Part shown: piece after piece, positions 22,584 to 33,696 of the stretch
How positions within the stretch are numbered: position 1 is the stretch's first letter
How the letters are laid out: each line of letters begins with the position of its first letter
Assembly: GCA_037952775.1 (NCBI GenBank)
Contig: JBANAY010000004.1
Coordinates: 7,378,001 to 7,442,000 of the forward strand
DNA length: 64,000 nt
Source of the DNA: Clonostachys chloroleuca
Taxonomy: Eukaryota > Ascomycota > Sordariomycetes > Hypocreales > Bionectriaceae
Reading direction: 5' to 3'
Notes under the pieces: model-generated
The model's input: only the letters and a program-made list of their open reading frames with translations
Databases searched by the model: none
What the model was told of the DNA's origin: nothing
Position numbers and translations under genes: made by a program

Positions 22584-24319
22584 CTATGCAGGCCCATAAT
22601 CGCCCTCTCCTTCTTCCAGAAAATTCGTTCTGAGCTCAACCAAGGCATCGTAGCACTCCTGGCGCCGGAACTTGGCCACTTCCGGCCAGCCATGCGCGCG
22701 GTATATCTCACGGGCTGCCTGAAATGTTTCCAATATATCAGTTTGACGAACAGCCATTGTGTAGCGGATATTATCGAAGGTAAACCAACACATACCTCAA
22801 CTTCAGGATCTGGATCATCCTCGCCATCTTCGTCCCCTTCCTCCCGGATCACGCCCCAAACCTCGGGATAGCACTCGGTAATCTCAGTGTCAGGCCGCGG
22901 TAAGGGTACCAAGTCAAGGGAATACAGACTATTCACGAGCGCGTCGAAGAATGGGCCGGCGGGCCGCGGACGCGCCCAGAGCCAGGGCTTGTCATCGGGT
23001 GCATCCGAAACTTGCTTGTTGCCGGCATCGTAGACAATCACAGTGCCGGCGTTTGTATCAATAATCCACCACTCACCATCCTCGCGGCCCCCGATCGGAA
23101 CCAGTCCGTTAGGCATCTTCTCTGGGAAGGGGAATAGGCCGTTGGCGTACAAGCTTCCCGGCGTCGCCTTGCCGGCGGAGAGCTCTTCGTTCAGCATCGG
23201 GTTATCTTCGAGGTAACGCTGCGACTCGCTGCGACCGTTGACGGACCAACAGTTGTCTTCGTGTGACTCGTCAATATCGAGATATGGGAGATGCCTTAGT
23301 AGGTCGACGACACGCTCGTTGAAGCCCAGCAGCTTTATCTTGTCCGCCGGAAGAAAAGCGTCATCGCCCCAACGTCCGCCGGTTGGATATTGGATGAGAG
23401 AGGCAGGGAAGTAGGCCATCTGCGCCAGGGTCTCATAGTATCGTGTCAGGCCCGTGACGATCACATCTCGGTCATACCCATCCGAGTATGTGGCAGGATT
23501 ATTTGTCTGTGTTGGACGTGTCCGTCGCTCGTGGCGCGCGATCTCTTCTTTCCGTTTCCTAGACTCGCGCTCTTTTTGATCCCTCAGAAAAACCTCGAGA
23601 TCTTTCCTGCATTTCTCGCGATCAAAGTAAGGCCCCGGACCGCGGCCGTGTTGCCACCCTGCTAGCATGTAAATCTGATACATCATGGTAGACTCACGGC
23701 GATCAGGAGTGCAGAAGTAGGCCTCGATGCCATTAACCAGACCCGGGACAGGGTAGTAATCCTTCCCCAGCATCGTGGCGACCTCCTGGAAGAAGTCGAC
23801 TGGGGCGTAGGTCGGCGCCTTTTTCCACTCGGCCTCGAACTCCTCTCCCAGCCCCTCGCCGCGGGGCGGTCCTGCGTATTTGGTGATGCGACCGGTCTTG
23901 CAGTCTACGAGCCACCATTGGGGGCCGTAGAGCGTGTATTCGCCGGCAGGGTGCGTTAAGCTGACCATGTCTGGCGGCAGGTTGACCAGCTCGTACAGAC
24001 CTTCGAGGTCTTTTTGCCGGAGCGAGCTGTGGTCTCGCAAGTAGCGCATGGCTTTGGTCTTGGGGAAGATGCACCATTGTCCAGTCTGCGGACCTTCTTC
24101 CACTGGCTTCAGATACGGGAGGTGACGGAGGAAGTCTACCACGGCGTCGGAGCGGCGCAAGATGGTTTGGAGGCCATCCACGTCCAATTCCTCGTCACTC
24201 CATCCCTCAGGCGGTGGGTTTTGTATGGAGTCAGGCGACAGGTAAGGGGCCTGTGTCAGCTTGGTATAAAATTGCGCCAGGCCCCGGGCGATCTCGCTGT
24301 GCCAGGGCGGGCTCGCCAT
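22584..24319 (-). CDS. Unrecognised protein made of two copies of one domain
   Basis: Two exons (24319-22796 and 22718-22584) give 552 residues. An alternative ATG at 24352 would add 11. The family is not recognised. Two halves resemble each other: GLAQFYTKLTQAPYL...DFLRHLPYL...MRYL (about residues 12-95) and GLTRYYETLAQMAYF...DLLRHLPYL...QRYL (about 285-370). Each is followed by a Trp-rich, Gly/Pro-rich stretch (QWWLVD, EWWIID) that may form a beta domain. A charged coiled linker (about 240-275, rich in Arg/Lys/Glu) separates them. The layout loosely recalls SMI1/KNR4-type scaffolds, but no diagnostic motif supports that. It is divergent from the pseudokinase-like gene. Confidence 0.75.
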
Positions 24320-24352
24320 TAAGTCTAGTGAGCACGGTATGGTGACGTACAA

Positions 24353-24919
24353 GAAGGTATCAAGATTGCAATACCAGAGCTAGATGGCTAGGTCCTACGT
24401 TCATCCAGTTACCAGCAACTACATACTTGAAAAAAGAGGACACGATGGAGGTGGGCCAATGATTTATTGGAAGGAAGCCAAGTTCTTGGCCTCGAAGCCA
24501 GCCCCTGCTGGAGTCCACTTATATGTAAATTAAGTTAGCATGTTGGTTCGGGTTTGAACGAATTATATTCTTGCAGTTTGAGCTCCAGATAAAGAGGGGA
24601 GAGTGCTGCCTGGAATCACGTGGCACCTTGTTCACGCAAATCACGGTCTTATACATCGTGCTAGTTCATGATGACACTCGCATTCCTTCTTCTTCTACGG
24701 AAAACCAAATATACGCACACATCTCATAGTGGAATTCTTTCTCAACACCTGAACAGCAGAAGATTCTGCCAATACTTGATATCTCAAAAGGCACATCCGA
24801 ATCACAGCCTTCGGTTCATTCCAGTCAGTGGCAGTACGCTTGTGTGATTAGTTATACTTGCGTCAATAACAACCTTCAATCGTTTAAAAGTCGTCGCCCA
24901 TCTACGTTGATACGTCTCA
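24353..24919. promoter_or_regulatory. Bidirectional upstream region
   Basis: This spacer lies between the divergent tandem-domain gene and the pseudokinase-like gene. It is AT-rich with no gene-like ORF and no motif I can name. Confidence 0.35.
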
Positions 24920-26017
24920 ATGATGGAGGGCGATGCAACAGATATAGCGGAGAGAAATGTTGCATTACCAATGTGGGATCTCGTTGACTTCACATATCAC
25001 CCCGAATACCACGATGCGCAATTAGTAATTCTATGCAAAGGTCAAATGTTTGTCATCGATATGGACCCCAAATACTTCTTAGACTCTCCGGATCAAAAAG
25101 AAAAATACCTCTTCTGGATCCAGGTCGTCGATGAAGGTGAAGTAGATGGCTTTGTGGAGGAGGATTTCTGGGACTGGGCTGTGGCTCCCCTCATGCCAAT
25201 CCTAGAAGCATTGCCGCCTTCGCCTGGACCAGAGACCATTCATGATTTTCTCTTCGCCAAGTGCACCCAATACAAGCTGTGTGCGGGACCCAGTGGCCCG
25301 ATTGCCACTCTCGACGAGCAGGCCAGCTCTTATGGCTCCTCGTTTCGCGTGCCGCTCTCTGAGTGTGAGTGCGCGCCATTCACTACATTCTCTCCATCGG
25401 TGGTCAAGATCTTCAAGGGAGATAAACCATTATCGTTCGCCTGGGGACATCCAGAGCTAGTCCTTTTGCCTGGCGGAACGATCGCCGAGCTTCGTCTGGT
25501 TCACAGCGGCCATGTTACATTGCCTGACAAGCTCGAGGCTTTTCGGAAGATCAATGAATCGGTAGGCAGCGATACCTTGGTTCAGAGGATGCACGGGCTG
25601 CTCAAGAGCGAGAATGATGACGTCCACGGGCTCTTGCTCTCTCACATCAACTGCAAATATCATGGGATCCATTCTGCTGCCCATGATGAAGATACATCCA
25701 TGCGGCCGAAATGGGCAAGGCAAATCCTACAGTCAGTCGAAAGACTACATGCGGCCGGCTTAGTCTGGGGTTATGCAGATCCTGGAAATGTTCTGATCGA
25801 TCGGAACAACGACGCATGGATTATCGGCTGCGGCAACGGATACACAAAAGGTTGGACTCCCAAAGGGTTGGCTGGGACAAAGAAGGGTGACTGGCACGCT
25901 GTCGAGAAGATACTCGGTTTTCAATATGTGGATGACAGAGAATTTTACTTTGAGCGCAGGTCGAATATCCTCGACTCCCCACGGGGAGTTTTTCAACAGC
26001 CAGGCACAAAATTATAA
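24920..26017 (+). CDS. Protein-kinase-like protein with degenerate catalytic motifs
   Basis: This single exon encodes 365 residues. The C-terminal part (about residues 270-340) aligns with a fungal protein-kinase-like family whose usual catalytic loop reads approximately VWGDAKxDNVLID and whose metal loop reads IIDFGGGYTEGW. Here they read VWGYADPGNVLID and IIGCGNGYTKGW. The HRD-equivalent Asp is Tyr, the following Lys is Asp, and the DFG Asp is Gly; only the loop Asn is retained. This predicts a pseudokinase without phosphotransfer. The N-terminal 200 residues are unassigned. No intron is needed and the frame is intact, so the changes are not due to sequence decay. It shares a promoter region with the tandem-domain protein. 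Confidence 0.75.
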   Translation: MMEGDATDIAERNVALPMWDLVDFTYHPEYHDAQLVILCKGQMFVIDMDPKYFLDSPDQKEKYLFWIQVVDEGEVDGFVEEDFWDWAVAPLMPILEALPPSPGPETIHDFLFAKCTQYKLCAGPSGPIATLDEQASSYGSSFRVPLSECECAPFTTFSPSVVKIFKGDKPLSFAWGHPELVLLPGGTIAELRLVHSGHVTLPDKLEAFRKINESVGSDTLVQRMHGLLKSENDDVHGLLLSHINCKYHGIHSAAHDEDTSMRPKWARQILQSVERLHAAGLVWGYADPGNVLIDRNNDAWIIGCGNGYTKGWTPKGLAGTKKGDWHAVEKILGFQYVDDREFYFERRSNILDSPRGVFQQPGTKL

Positions 26018-27141
26018 TCATTTCCTCTTTGTTGGTCAATCTAGAAGGCTTAAACATCCATCCATTTACTTTGCGTGATACGCACGTTGAGTCGTTGAAC
26101 CCTTTATAAAGGTTTGGCAGCTACGCAAACTCTGATCGACTCCTTATACTTCATAGTTTCCCAACAACTTTCTCTTCGTGTTTCTATTTGGTAGATATGG
26201 TGCTTTTTTTTCTGGTTCTTTGAACCTTTGGGGCCAATTGATCGTTGATGCGGGTGGGCAGCTATAGGGTACGCAGGTTTAAATGGGATAGAAAAAGAAC
26301 GCTAATCAGCCGAATTGCCAGTTATAAACTTGCCCTACGTAAAAAATAGGCCATCAAAGATGGCACATTATGAGGTGAAAGCTATTCCATTTGGAGGGGG
26401 TTGGTGTCTTGCATTAGCCGTCCAAGACTCTAACGCCTACAGATGAAATGACAACGACTCTTTCTCGCCCATTCCTAAGGAACATTTACCGCCAACACTC
26501 AGTACTGACGGAGGTATAACTCTCAAACCAATAGAAAGCGTTGCCTCATTCTGGCGCTCGGTCTCACTGAAACAGCCACCATTCCAAAGCCATTCTGGGA
26601 TCATGACGTTCTAGAACGATTCTCCGGACGGTCGCAGGTTAAATGGAGCTTGCGGGCAGCCCGAAGCTCACCAACTGCCGCTGGACACGAGCCCTGGCTC
26701 AGCCTCAGCCCCCTAAATTAGCAATGCCACTGGCGCCATGGGCAGGCCAGCACGCTAAAGTTACAGGGCCACGGGACCCGCGCAGCGCTGGAGCGTCACC
26801 GAGACACGCTGGAGACACGCTGGAGAGTCACTGCACCATGTGGTAGCCTCAGAGCAGCGGGAGCTTCGCCCCGGGTCTCCCCATCTTCGGCCAGCAAAAG
26901 GGGCGTGCAAATACGAGATCCGGCCTTCCGAGGGGCACTCCCTTGGTGTCTGGTCTGGGACTCGACGTGACGTGAGCCCACCCTCAACCGATGTGTCTTT
27001 GTCTTGGCGCAGCCTGAGAAGAGCCTTCGTTTATGCTTAAGTAGTAGTTGGCATCCATCCATCCCAACAGTGTCTTACAACCTCACCACTCCTCCACCAA
27101 CACCACCCTCCCCGCCAAGCAAGATTACAAGTTGACCCAAC
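26018..27141. other. Intergenic, with 11-bp tandem repeat
   Basis: This 1.1-kb spacer upstream of the BTB-like gene has no supported gene. An 11-bp unit GAGACACGCTG is repeated about 2.4 times at 26801-26827. CT/CA-rich sequence just before 27142 is typical of a fungal 5' leader. Confidence 0.45.
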
Positions 27142-28306
27142 ATGGCTCTCGTTTTGTTACCGTCTTCCCTCGCGGCCAAATCTCCAAGCCCACCACCTAC
27201 AGAGATAACGTACATGCATAAGAACCCCAGCCCCAGATCTTCATCACCCGTGGACCTAGATTATCACGGCGATGTAAAGCTTAGAGTCGGGGAGAAGAAA
27301 GTTGTCGACGGCCAGTCCATCGAGCCCATCTATTTCACAGCCTGCTCCCGGACTTTGGCGAGAATCTCGCCTGTTTTCGATCGCATGCTCTACGGCCACT
27401 TTGCCGAAGCAAGAAAGCCAGCCACTCCCGATGAAGACTGGATCGTGAATCTGCCCAACGACAAGCCAGAGCCCATGGGCATATTGCTTGGGATCGCACA
27501 TTGCCAGTTTCGATCTGTCCCCAAGACACTTGCTCTTGATCAGCTCTACGATCTGACCGTCCTCACCAATTACTACGATGCCACCGCACTACTGAGTCCC
27601 TGGGTTGACTCATGGATCGCCTGCATGGATGGCATCTCCAAACATGATGCTCGCGTCCTACTCCCAAAGGTGCTCTGGATAGCGTGGGAGCTAGGCAAGG
27701 TCAGCATCTTGGAGGACACAGCCCGTCGGATGCTGCTGGAAGTTGATGGGCCGCCGTTTATGGACACGTGTGAAGAAGAGGATATTCAGACTCCTCCAGA
27801 TGTCGTTGGTAGGTTTCCCACAGCATAATCTCGTCATTTACATGTAACAAGCTAACAATCCATATTCAGAGCGCATAGATGCGATCCGCACCCAAACCAC
27901 CCGGTCGCTTCTGGAAGTCGTCGGCGACATGACTGAGGCCCTGGTAGTAGTTGACGAACGGCCTAGATGGTGCCGCCACGCGCAATGGATGGGTCATCAC
28001 AAATGCGAGTCCATGATCCTTGGATCAATGACTTTTTGCCTCGCAAGGGCTGGTCTCTGGCCCTTACCGGAGGCGGAAGAAGTCGAGTACAGTACTCTTA
28101 GCCTCTACGGCAAACTGACAGAGCTGGTCATTCATGACATCGGGGAGGAAAGGCTGCATGACGTGGTCCGGAGTCATGCAGAGTGCAATCCCCGGCGACA
28201 CGTGCTTCGGAGGTTGAGAAGCATCATGGAGGAGCTGCCCAGTTCACTCACGGAAAAGCATATGGCGACCGTAGAAAAGCAACGGCAGCGGCTAGTGGCT
28301 AGCTAA
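27142..28306 (+). CDS. BTB/POZ-like domain protein
   Basis: Two exons (27142-27808 and 27870-28306) encode 367 residues. After a Pro/Ser-rich head of 35 residues, the segment DYHGDVKLRVGEKK...YFTACSRTLARISPVFDRML has the order expected of a fungal BTB fold, then LPNDKPEPMGILLGIAHCQF and YDLTVLTNYYDATALL, the region in which BTB proteins define a local helix bundle. Such fungal proteins probably mediate protein-protein contacts; no enzyme is implied. The C-terminal half is helical and ends in basic KQRQRLVAS. There is no signal peptide. The neighbours give no functional hint. It could belong to one of several expanded fungal BTB groups. Confidence 0.8.
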
Positions 28307-29151
28307 TGGATCTTTCTTTTCCTTTCCTTTCCTTTCCTTTTACGTTTTCTCCAGTCATCATAGAATACGGCAAGGGCACAGGTAGATATTACGAATGAAT
28401 GAGTTTTAATGCACTACTATTCCAATGTATACTACATCTTGACGCAATGAACTCCCATCAATAATGTTGCAATAAATAAATTAACAGCCAGGCCATTGTC
28501 CCGATCAGTTTGGCTAAAATCTTCAGGAGATAGACACGCCTAAGCATCGGCACGAAAAGCTTTTGCCAATAACATGCCAAAAGAAGGCCCGAGTGCGGAA
28601 GTGAGGAACAGAAATCAATACAGACACTGCTCCTGGTTGGACACGAAGCATCAGCAGGAGAAACCAGAGTCGGATGACCGTGAGGCAACCATCCCACCCG
28701 AGTCCACACCGGCCGCCGCGGATGGCATGCTTTCCACGCTGGAAATTTTCACCATCCATTAAGGCGCGCCATCAATGCACGCCAAGGCTTTTTTTGCACC
28801 CTGGGCGCGTACATTGCTGTCCGTGGACTCGTTATTCCTTCGTACGCAACCCGCGGAGTGCGGCGCCTTGACTCGCCAGTCCCACTTGGTCAGCGCACAA
28901 ACACTCCTTTAAAGTTGGATCAAGTTTAAGGCTGACATGGTTTGGATGGTCGGTATGCAGATGAGACCAGGCTGTGGGGATTTTGCTGTATCATATCATC
29001 GATGCGGTCTGATCGCCGAGATTGGTAAAGAGCAGCCAAAACCAAGACTACGGTCGAGGATATAGATGATAGTTCGAGAATAAAGTTAAAACCAGCATTG
29101 GAAGAGGCCAGACCCGACGTGTCAATGCAATGAATACAAAATAGACACAAT
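28307..29151. repeat. Convergent spacer with TTTCC microsatellite
   Basis: A pentanucleotide run of CCTTT/TTTCC units lies at about 28312-28340, just after the BTB-like stop codon. The remainder is a convergent 3' spacer without a supported gene. Confidence 0.6.
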
Positions 29152-31071
29152 TTAAACCAAAATTATGGGTGACGCATTCCAATGCCCATCTCTCAAAACC
29201 TCCCCGTTCATCATCCCGTGGATATAGCAGTCACCGACAAGCGAATACGTCGAGTTGCTTGAGTTGCTTGGTGTTTGGCAAAGCAAAAACGGAACCCGTG
29301 CACCAGGGAGAAATGCGACAAGATCGTTTAATCTCAACTCTTTTGCGCTCAAGCCGATGTAACCTTTCTCTGTCATGAAGAATGCCCGGTATAGATTTTG
29401 GGCTTTAAGCACGAGATCACGGTATTTTAAGCCTTGACCACTTGGGTCTTGCCACTGGGAGTCTTTTTGTCGAAGTGAACGGAAGACATTATCTTCGCCT
29501 TTATCCGCACCACACTCGGTGGGATCCAGCCTGGACTCACTCTTCCAAGCTTCGATAACTTCAGGCTGCGTCTGTGGTAGTCTCGGCCAACTACCAGGTC
29601 CGTATTCCTTGATAGACTCCAGAGCCTCGTTGCGAGCCCACATCTTATTCGGGCGCACGTACGACTCAAAATAGGCCCCGACAGTTGGCAAGGCGCTGTG
29701 ATGCTGCTTGCGTCTCTCAGGATCCAAGTCCAAGATGAGAGTTCTCCAAAATGCTTCAAGACTGCTTCCTCCTCCAACGTATTTTGTATTAGACTGGATG
29801 AGTAGCGAATACTGGGTGAGCAGTGAATACTGTTTTCGCGCCCACTCGTAGCGTTCCAATCTGCCTGTTATAAAAGACCTGCGTAAAGTACCACCAATAT
29901 GAACAATCCGATCGAAAACGCACCCTAAAAGGCGTAGTTGATCGGTTTTTAAGTCAGCAGGTATAAATTTATATTTCGGAATACCAAACGACAGCCCGTT
30001 CAAAGATTGATAAATGGGAATTTGCTCGGGGTAGAAACTCCAGTCGGGCACCCAAGAAGGAACATCCTGTTTCTTCCACATTCCGGCATAGCTTAGTATC
30101 TCTAGGCCATGGAATTTTCGTATCTGTTCAGCCGCTTCAATATAAACACATCTGGTGGTTTTTTGATAATCTGGTTTCACCTGACAGGACTCCTCCATGA
30201 GGGAAGAAACGGCGAAGACGTGGTCTCTAGGGTCGAAGCAATTGAAGTACCGGCTAGCTACCAGAAGCCGTAATAATGGCATTCCCTCTGGACACTTTCG
30301 GTAGTTGTTTCTCAGCTCGGACATCCAACCCAATGCCCCAATCTGCTTTTCAGAAAATGGGATGATAGGAATGTTTTCCTTGTGCACACTATGTGCCATC
30401 ATATTGCTTAGATCGAGGAATAGGTCCCATGGAACGTCGATTCTCCCACAAACGATTGCTCCGTTTTTATTCAGAACCGACTCTTGAATAATCCACATTC
30501 GTGTATACCAAGTTCTTCCAAGAAAATCACGTAGCGCCGGCCAAGCAGGATCAGTATCACCGGGAATTCGACGCTTCGCGTTGGACTTATTCACTGAGGA
30601 TCTTCTAGACTCTCCGCGGGCTGCTACCAGGGTTTCGGCCAATTTGATTCCTTTCTTCACGTCTAACGTATCTTGGCCGACGTAGGTGATGACCTTGAGG
30701 GCTGAACCGTATATTTCGGCCATCAAACCCACTTGTTGACTTCGCTCGTCGATGTCTTCCTGATTGATGCAAACACCGTCTGCCCAGAGATATCGCGGTC
30801 CGTCTTCGATCGTAGAATATCGTATATCCTTGAGCGCATGATATAGGGATTCTGTAATCTTGACGGGGCTGCCACCTCGCAAATTGAGGGTATGGGACTT
30901 GTCGGCCGAGCCCCAGACATAAGAGATTGCTTCGTAGGAACAAGCATGGTCAAGATTCGTTTCAACAAGCTCAGAAAATAGATTATCCGTACTGCCTCCT
31001 GAGAGACGCAAGACCCGAATGATCCGGGGTCCACTGAGAGCCGTGTACTTGTACGTCTTTGTAGCTTCCAT
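29152..31071 (-). CDS. HET-domain (heterokaryon incompatibility) protein
   Basis: This single exon encodes 639 residues from ATG 31071; an in-frame ATG at 31116 would add 15. The HET domain spans about residues 50-210 with its three signatures: YEAISYVWGSAD, LWADGVCINQEDIDERSQQV and the AEIYGSALKVITYVG block. HET proteins trigger growth arrest or cell death after fusion of unlike hyphae, and fungal genomes carry many. The long C-terminal part (about 210-639) is unassigned but ends in a typical HET tail (VGDCYIHGMMNGEVL). The gene is intact and convergent with the BTB-like gene. The partner or allele it recognises cannot be inferred. Confidence 0.9.
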   Translation of the reverse strand: MEATKTYKYTALSGPRIIRVLRLSGGSTDNLFSELVETNLDHACSYEAISYVWGSADKSHTLNLRGGSPVKITESLYHALKDIRYSTIEDGPRYLWADGVCINQEDIDERSQQVGLMAEIYGSALKVITYVGQDTLDVKKGIKLAETLVAARGESRRSSVNKSNAKRRIPGDTDPAWPALRDFLGRTWYTRMWIIQESVLNKNGAIVCGRIDVPWDLFLDLSNMMAHSVHKENIPIIPFSEKQIGALGWMSELRNNYRKCPEGMPLLRLLVASRYFNCFDPRDHVFAVSSLMEESCQVKPDYQKTTRCVYIEAAEQIRKFHGLEILSYAGMWKKQDVPSWVPDWSFYPEQIPIYQSLNGLSFGIPKYKFIPADLKTDQLRLLGCVFDRIVHIGGTLRRSFITGRLERYEWARKQYSLLTQYSLLIQSNTKYVGGGSSLEAFWRTLILDLDPERRKQHHSALPTVGAYFESYVRPNKMWARNEALESIKEYGPGSWPRLPQTQPEVIEAWKSESRLDPTECGADKGEDNVFRSLRQKDSQWQDPSGQGLKYRDLVLKAQNLYRAFFMTEKGYIGLSAKELRLNDLVAFLPGARVPFLLCQTPSNSSNSTYSLVGDCYIHGMMNGEVLRDGHWNASPIILV

Positions 31072-31801
31072 GTTTTCACTTCTTTTGCTGGTTATCAGAC
31101 GAGGAACAAAAGACAATAGCCCACCTCAGCAAAGAACAACATTTATAATCTATTCTTGCGTTACGCGAGGCAGATTTGGTGAATCTGCCTCAAAATGCGC
31201 CTTGGGCTCATGCTTACCTCCCCTCATTTTTTTTCGGAGGGGGAGGGGAGTTTCATAGGCCCAATTATTGAACTTTCGGTGTGCAAGGCATCAATGCGTT
31301 GTCGTTATCGCAGTGGGCAGAACTGTTTTTTGAGTTGGAAGCTTACTATTGCATCGGAAAAGCTGGAAAGGAAATGAACGACCACATGCAAAGAATTAAA
31401 TGACAAGACCAGTTCGATCTTTCTTCAGTTTGTTACTCAACTTGATTTGATTCCATGATGCAGATATCAATCGCTTAACAGTAATTGCCTGTCACCGATA
31501 TCTTCGTTTCAATTAATACTTATTGAGCCATGGTGACAGGTGTTATTGGCTTGATAAACCACCATGCGGTGTTAGCACCTTCTGGAGAAACAACAGGCAG
31601 CAAGTTGACGGACGCAGCAATATGCAGGTTTACATACTACGTTGATCAACACGATTAGCAGCCAGCCAACAACAGCAGGGTCAATTAGTCAAGTATTATC
31701 AAAAAACAATTCCATCTCATTTTTTTTCAGATACCTATCAACGCAGGACGATCTTCAAGGAATCCCAGCCTACAGATACATTCTAGTCATGACTAGTACT
31801 A
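31072..31801. other. HET promoter and downstream spacer
   Basis: No gene is supported. A T8/G-rich stretch lies near 31230-31252. The left part should be the promoter of the HET gene, and the right part the 3' region of the LVIVD-type gene. Confidence 0.4.
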
Positions 31802-33696
31802 CTATCGCCTATCCGGCAGAACGGTTGGTGGTGGTGGACGGCTTGTCGTTCTCGGCAGCTGTGGAACAGTCTGTGTTGGCAGACAAGCACAAGCACTGCT
31901 CACTCTCTCCACCGGCTTATTCTTACAGGCATCAGTAGCATACTGAGGCAGTAGCTCTTCGTCGTCCCTCAGACGGCGAGTAAAGTTCCCACAGAACTCA
32001 ACGCTTTCCTCCAAACGGCCTGGGATGTGTGATGCGCGCAAGGCACGGAGACAGTTATCCGCATTGCACACCGGCTGCTTGGCGCACTCCTTGGACGTCA
32101 TCTTGACAACAAAAGTACCACGCTCGATAGTATGGACCAGTATGAAGCCTGACTTGAAGTAAGGGTAGCTTGACCAGGAGCCAAGGAAGGCGACGGTGCC
32201 GCCACCCTCATTCTCGTCGTCTTCGGGGTAGATATCGAAAAAGCCAGCCTCGCAAATGCTCCCTCCGGTAGGATCCTTAGTTACGCTGCGGACATCTAGC
32301 ACGTTGAGGCCATTGCCGTAGTTGGACTGGTACAAGTACCCGTCCACCGCGTACTGGTTGTGATCAATAGACCTGGTCTTGCCTGCGTAATATCCAGTAT
32401 ACTTGGGATTTTCAAGATCCCTAATATCAAAAATATGAGTGGTAGGCAGGCCCTGTGTCATAGGCCCGACTTTGGCATCACGCTCATCGAACTCGTCGTC
32501 GATGAATAGGTACTCTTGCCAAGTCTCATTGTTAACGACACCCTGATGAACATATTCGGCACCGGGATAATCGACAATCGAAATGATGTTGGTTACATTG
32601 CCGACTTTATCAGTAACATCATAGATGGTCAGGGTATCTTCGTTATAGCCGTAGCAAATATCACGGCCGTAGTACTTCTCGTCTGGACCTCGGTAGACGA
32701 GACATTCAGCATCGTGTACATACCCATCGCCTATCAATACGTTAGAATCATCTTGATCGTAGTTCATACAACGGTCAGAACTTACCAGCAGCGCAGCCAG
32801 GAGATGTGACGTTGGTCGGATCACTAATGTCCAGAAAGATCAAACCGCCACGGCAAGGCAGATTAGGATCTCGGACACGGACAGTCTCATTGCCGCCAAC
32901 AGACCCAACAGCAATGGCGTAGTTCAACTCGTGATTGACCACGATGTTGTGTGTACGGCCGACAGGGAGCTCGTCCCAGTGATCAGTAAGTTCATCTTGC
33001 GTGAAATTCTTGGGGTTCGCTGGGTCAAGGTCGAGAGTCTTCTTCATGTCAAAGAATTGCACTCCGTGACTCATCGCCTCCGAGCCAATGACGGCAATAT
33101 CTCCGACGATCCGGATCTCTCTCCATTGGGAGCCGATTTTGTCGTACTGGGGAAGACGACCGAGATATACAAGCTTGCCTTCACTTGTGATCTCTGCAAA
33201 CGCAGTGCCGTCGTACTGCCCTATAGCAACAATCTCTCGTCCATCAGCGGAGGTCCATCCCCACGACGAAGAGCCTCGTCCACCCCAGCTGCCCAGATCA
33301 GCATGGGATAAGAATGAGTAGAGGTCGATGCTAGATTCTGTCAATTCTTGTATCAGGTCAAAACAGAAGCGGGGTATCGTACTTGTGGCATCTAAATGTA
33401 TTGAAAGCATCTCCGGGGATGGCAGCAGCAAACCCATTGACGCAAGGAGTGTAACCAAGCGCAGGATACTGCGAGCTATCCATCTTGCCTAGAGCCTCCT
33501 CCTCAGCCCATTGAGCCTGTACGTGGGTCAGTCATGAGCCACTCAATGAGCAATTCGGTTAACCTACCATCTTGATGCTCATGAACCGAGCATGGACTGA
33601 TCCGGAGTCATACTCTTCCTTGGTTCCACCACCAGCTGCGCTGGCCATGCTTACTATGGCCAAATTCAGCAGAGCTGAATACTTTAGACGAACCAT
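31802..33696 (-). CDS. Secreted LVIVD-repeat (choice-of-anchor B type) protein
   Basis: Four exons (33696-33568, 33516-33383, 33330-32786, 32730-31802) encode 578 residues. A clear signal peptide covers about residues 1-21. The segment CHNIDLYSFLSHADLGS, built across the second junction, and the following SSWGWTSADGREIVAIGQYDG are typical of the choice-of-anchor B/LVIVD beta-propeller family. Several blades follow (GLIFLDISDP, LTIYDVTDK, THIFDIRDLENPKYTGYY, GLNVLDVRSVT). A short Pro/Arg-rich tail closes it. Two CxxC-like clusters and many possible N-glycosylation sites (NVT, NET) fit an extracellular location. The biochemical role of the family is not established. The second-intron acceptor was chosen at 33331-33332 because the nearer one creates a stop. 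Confidence 0.87.
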
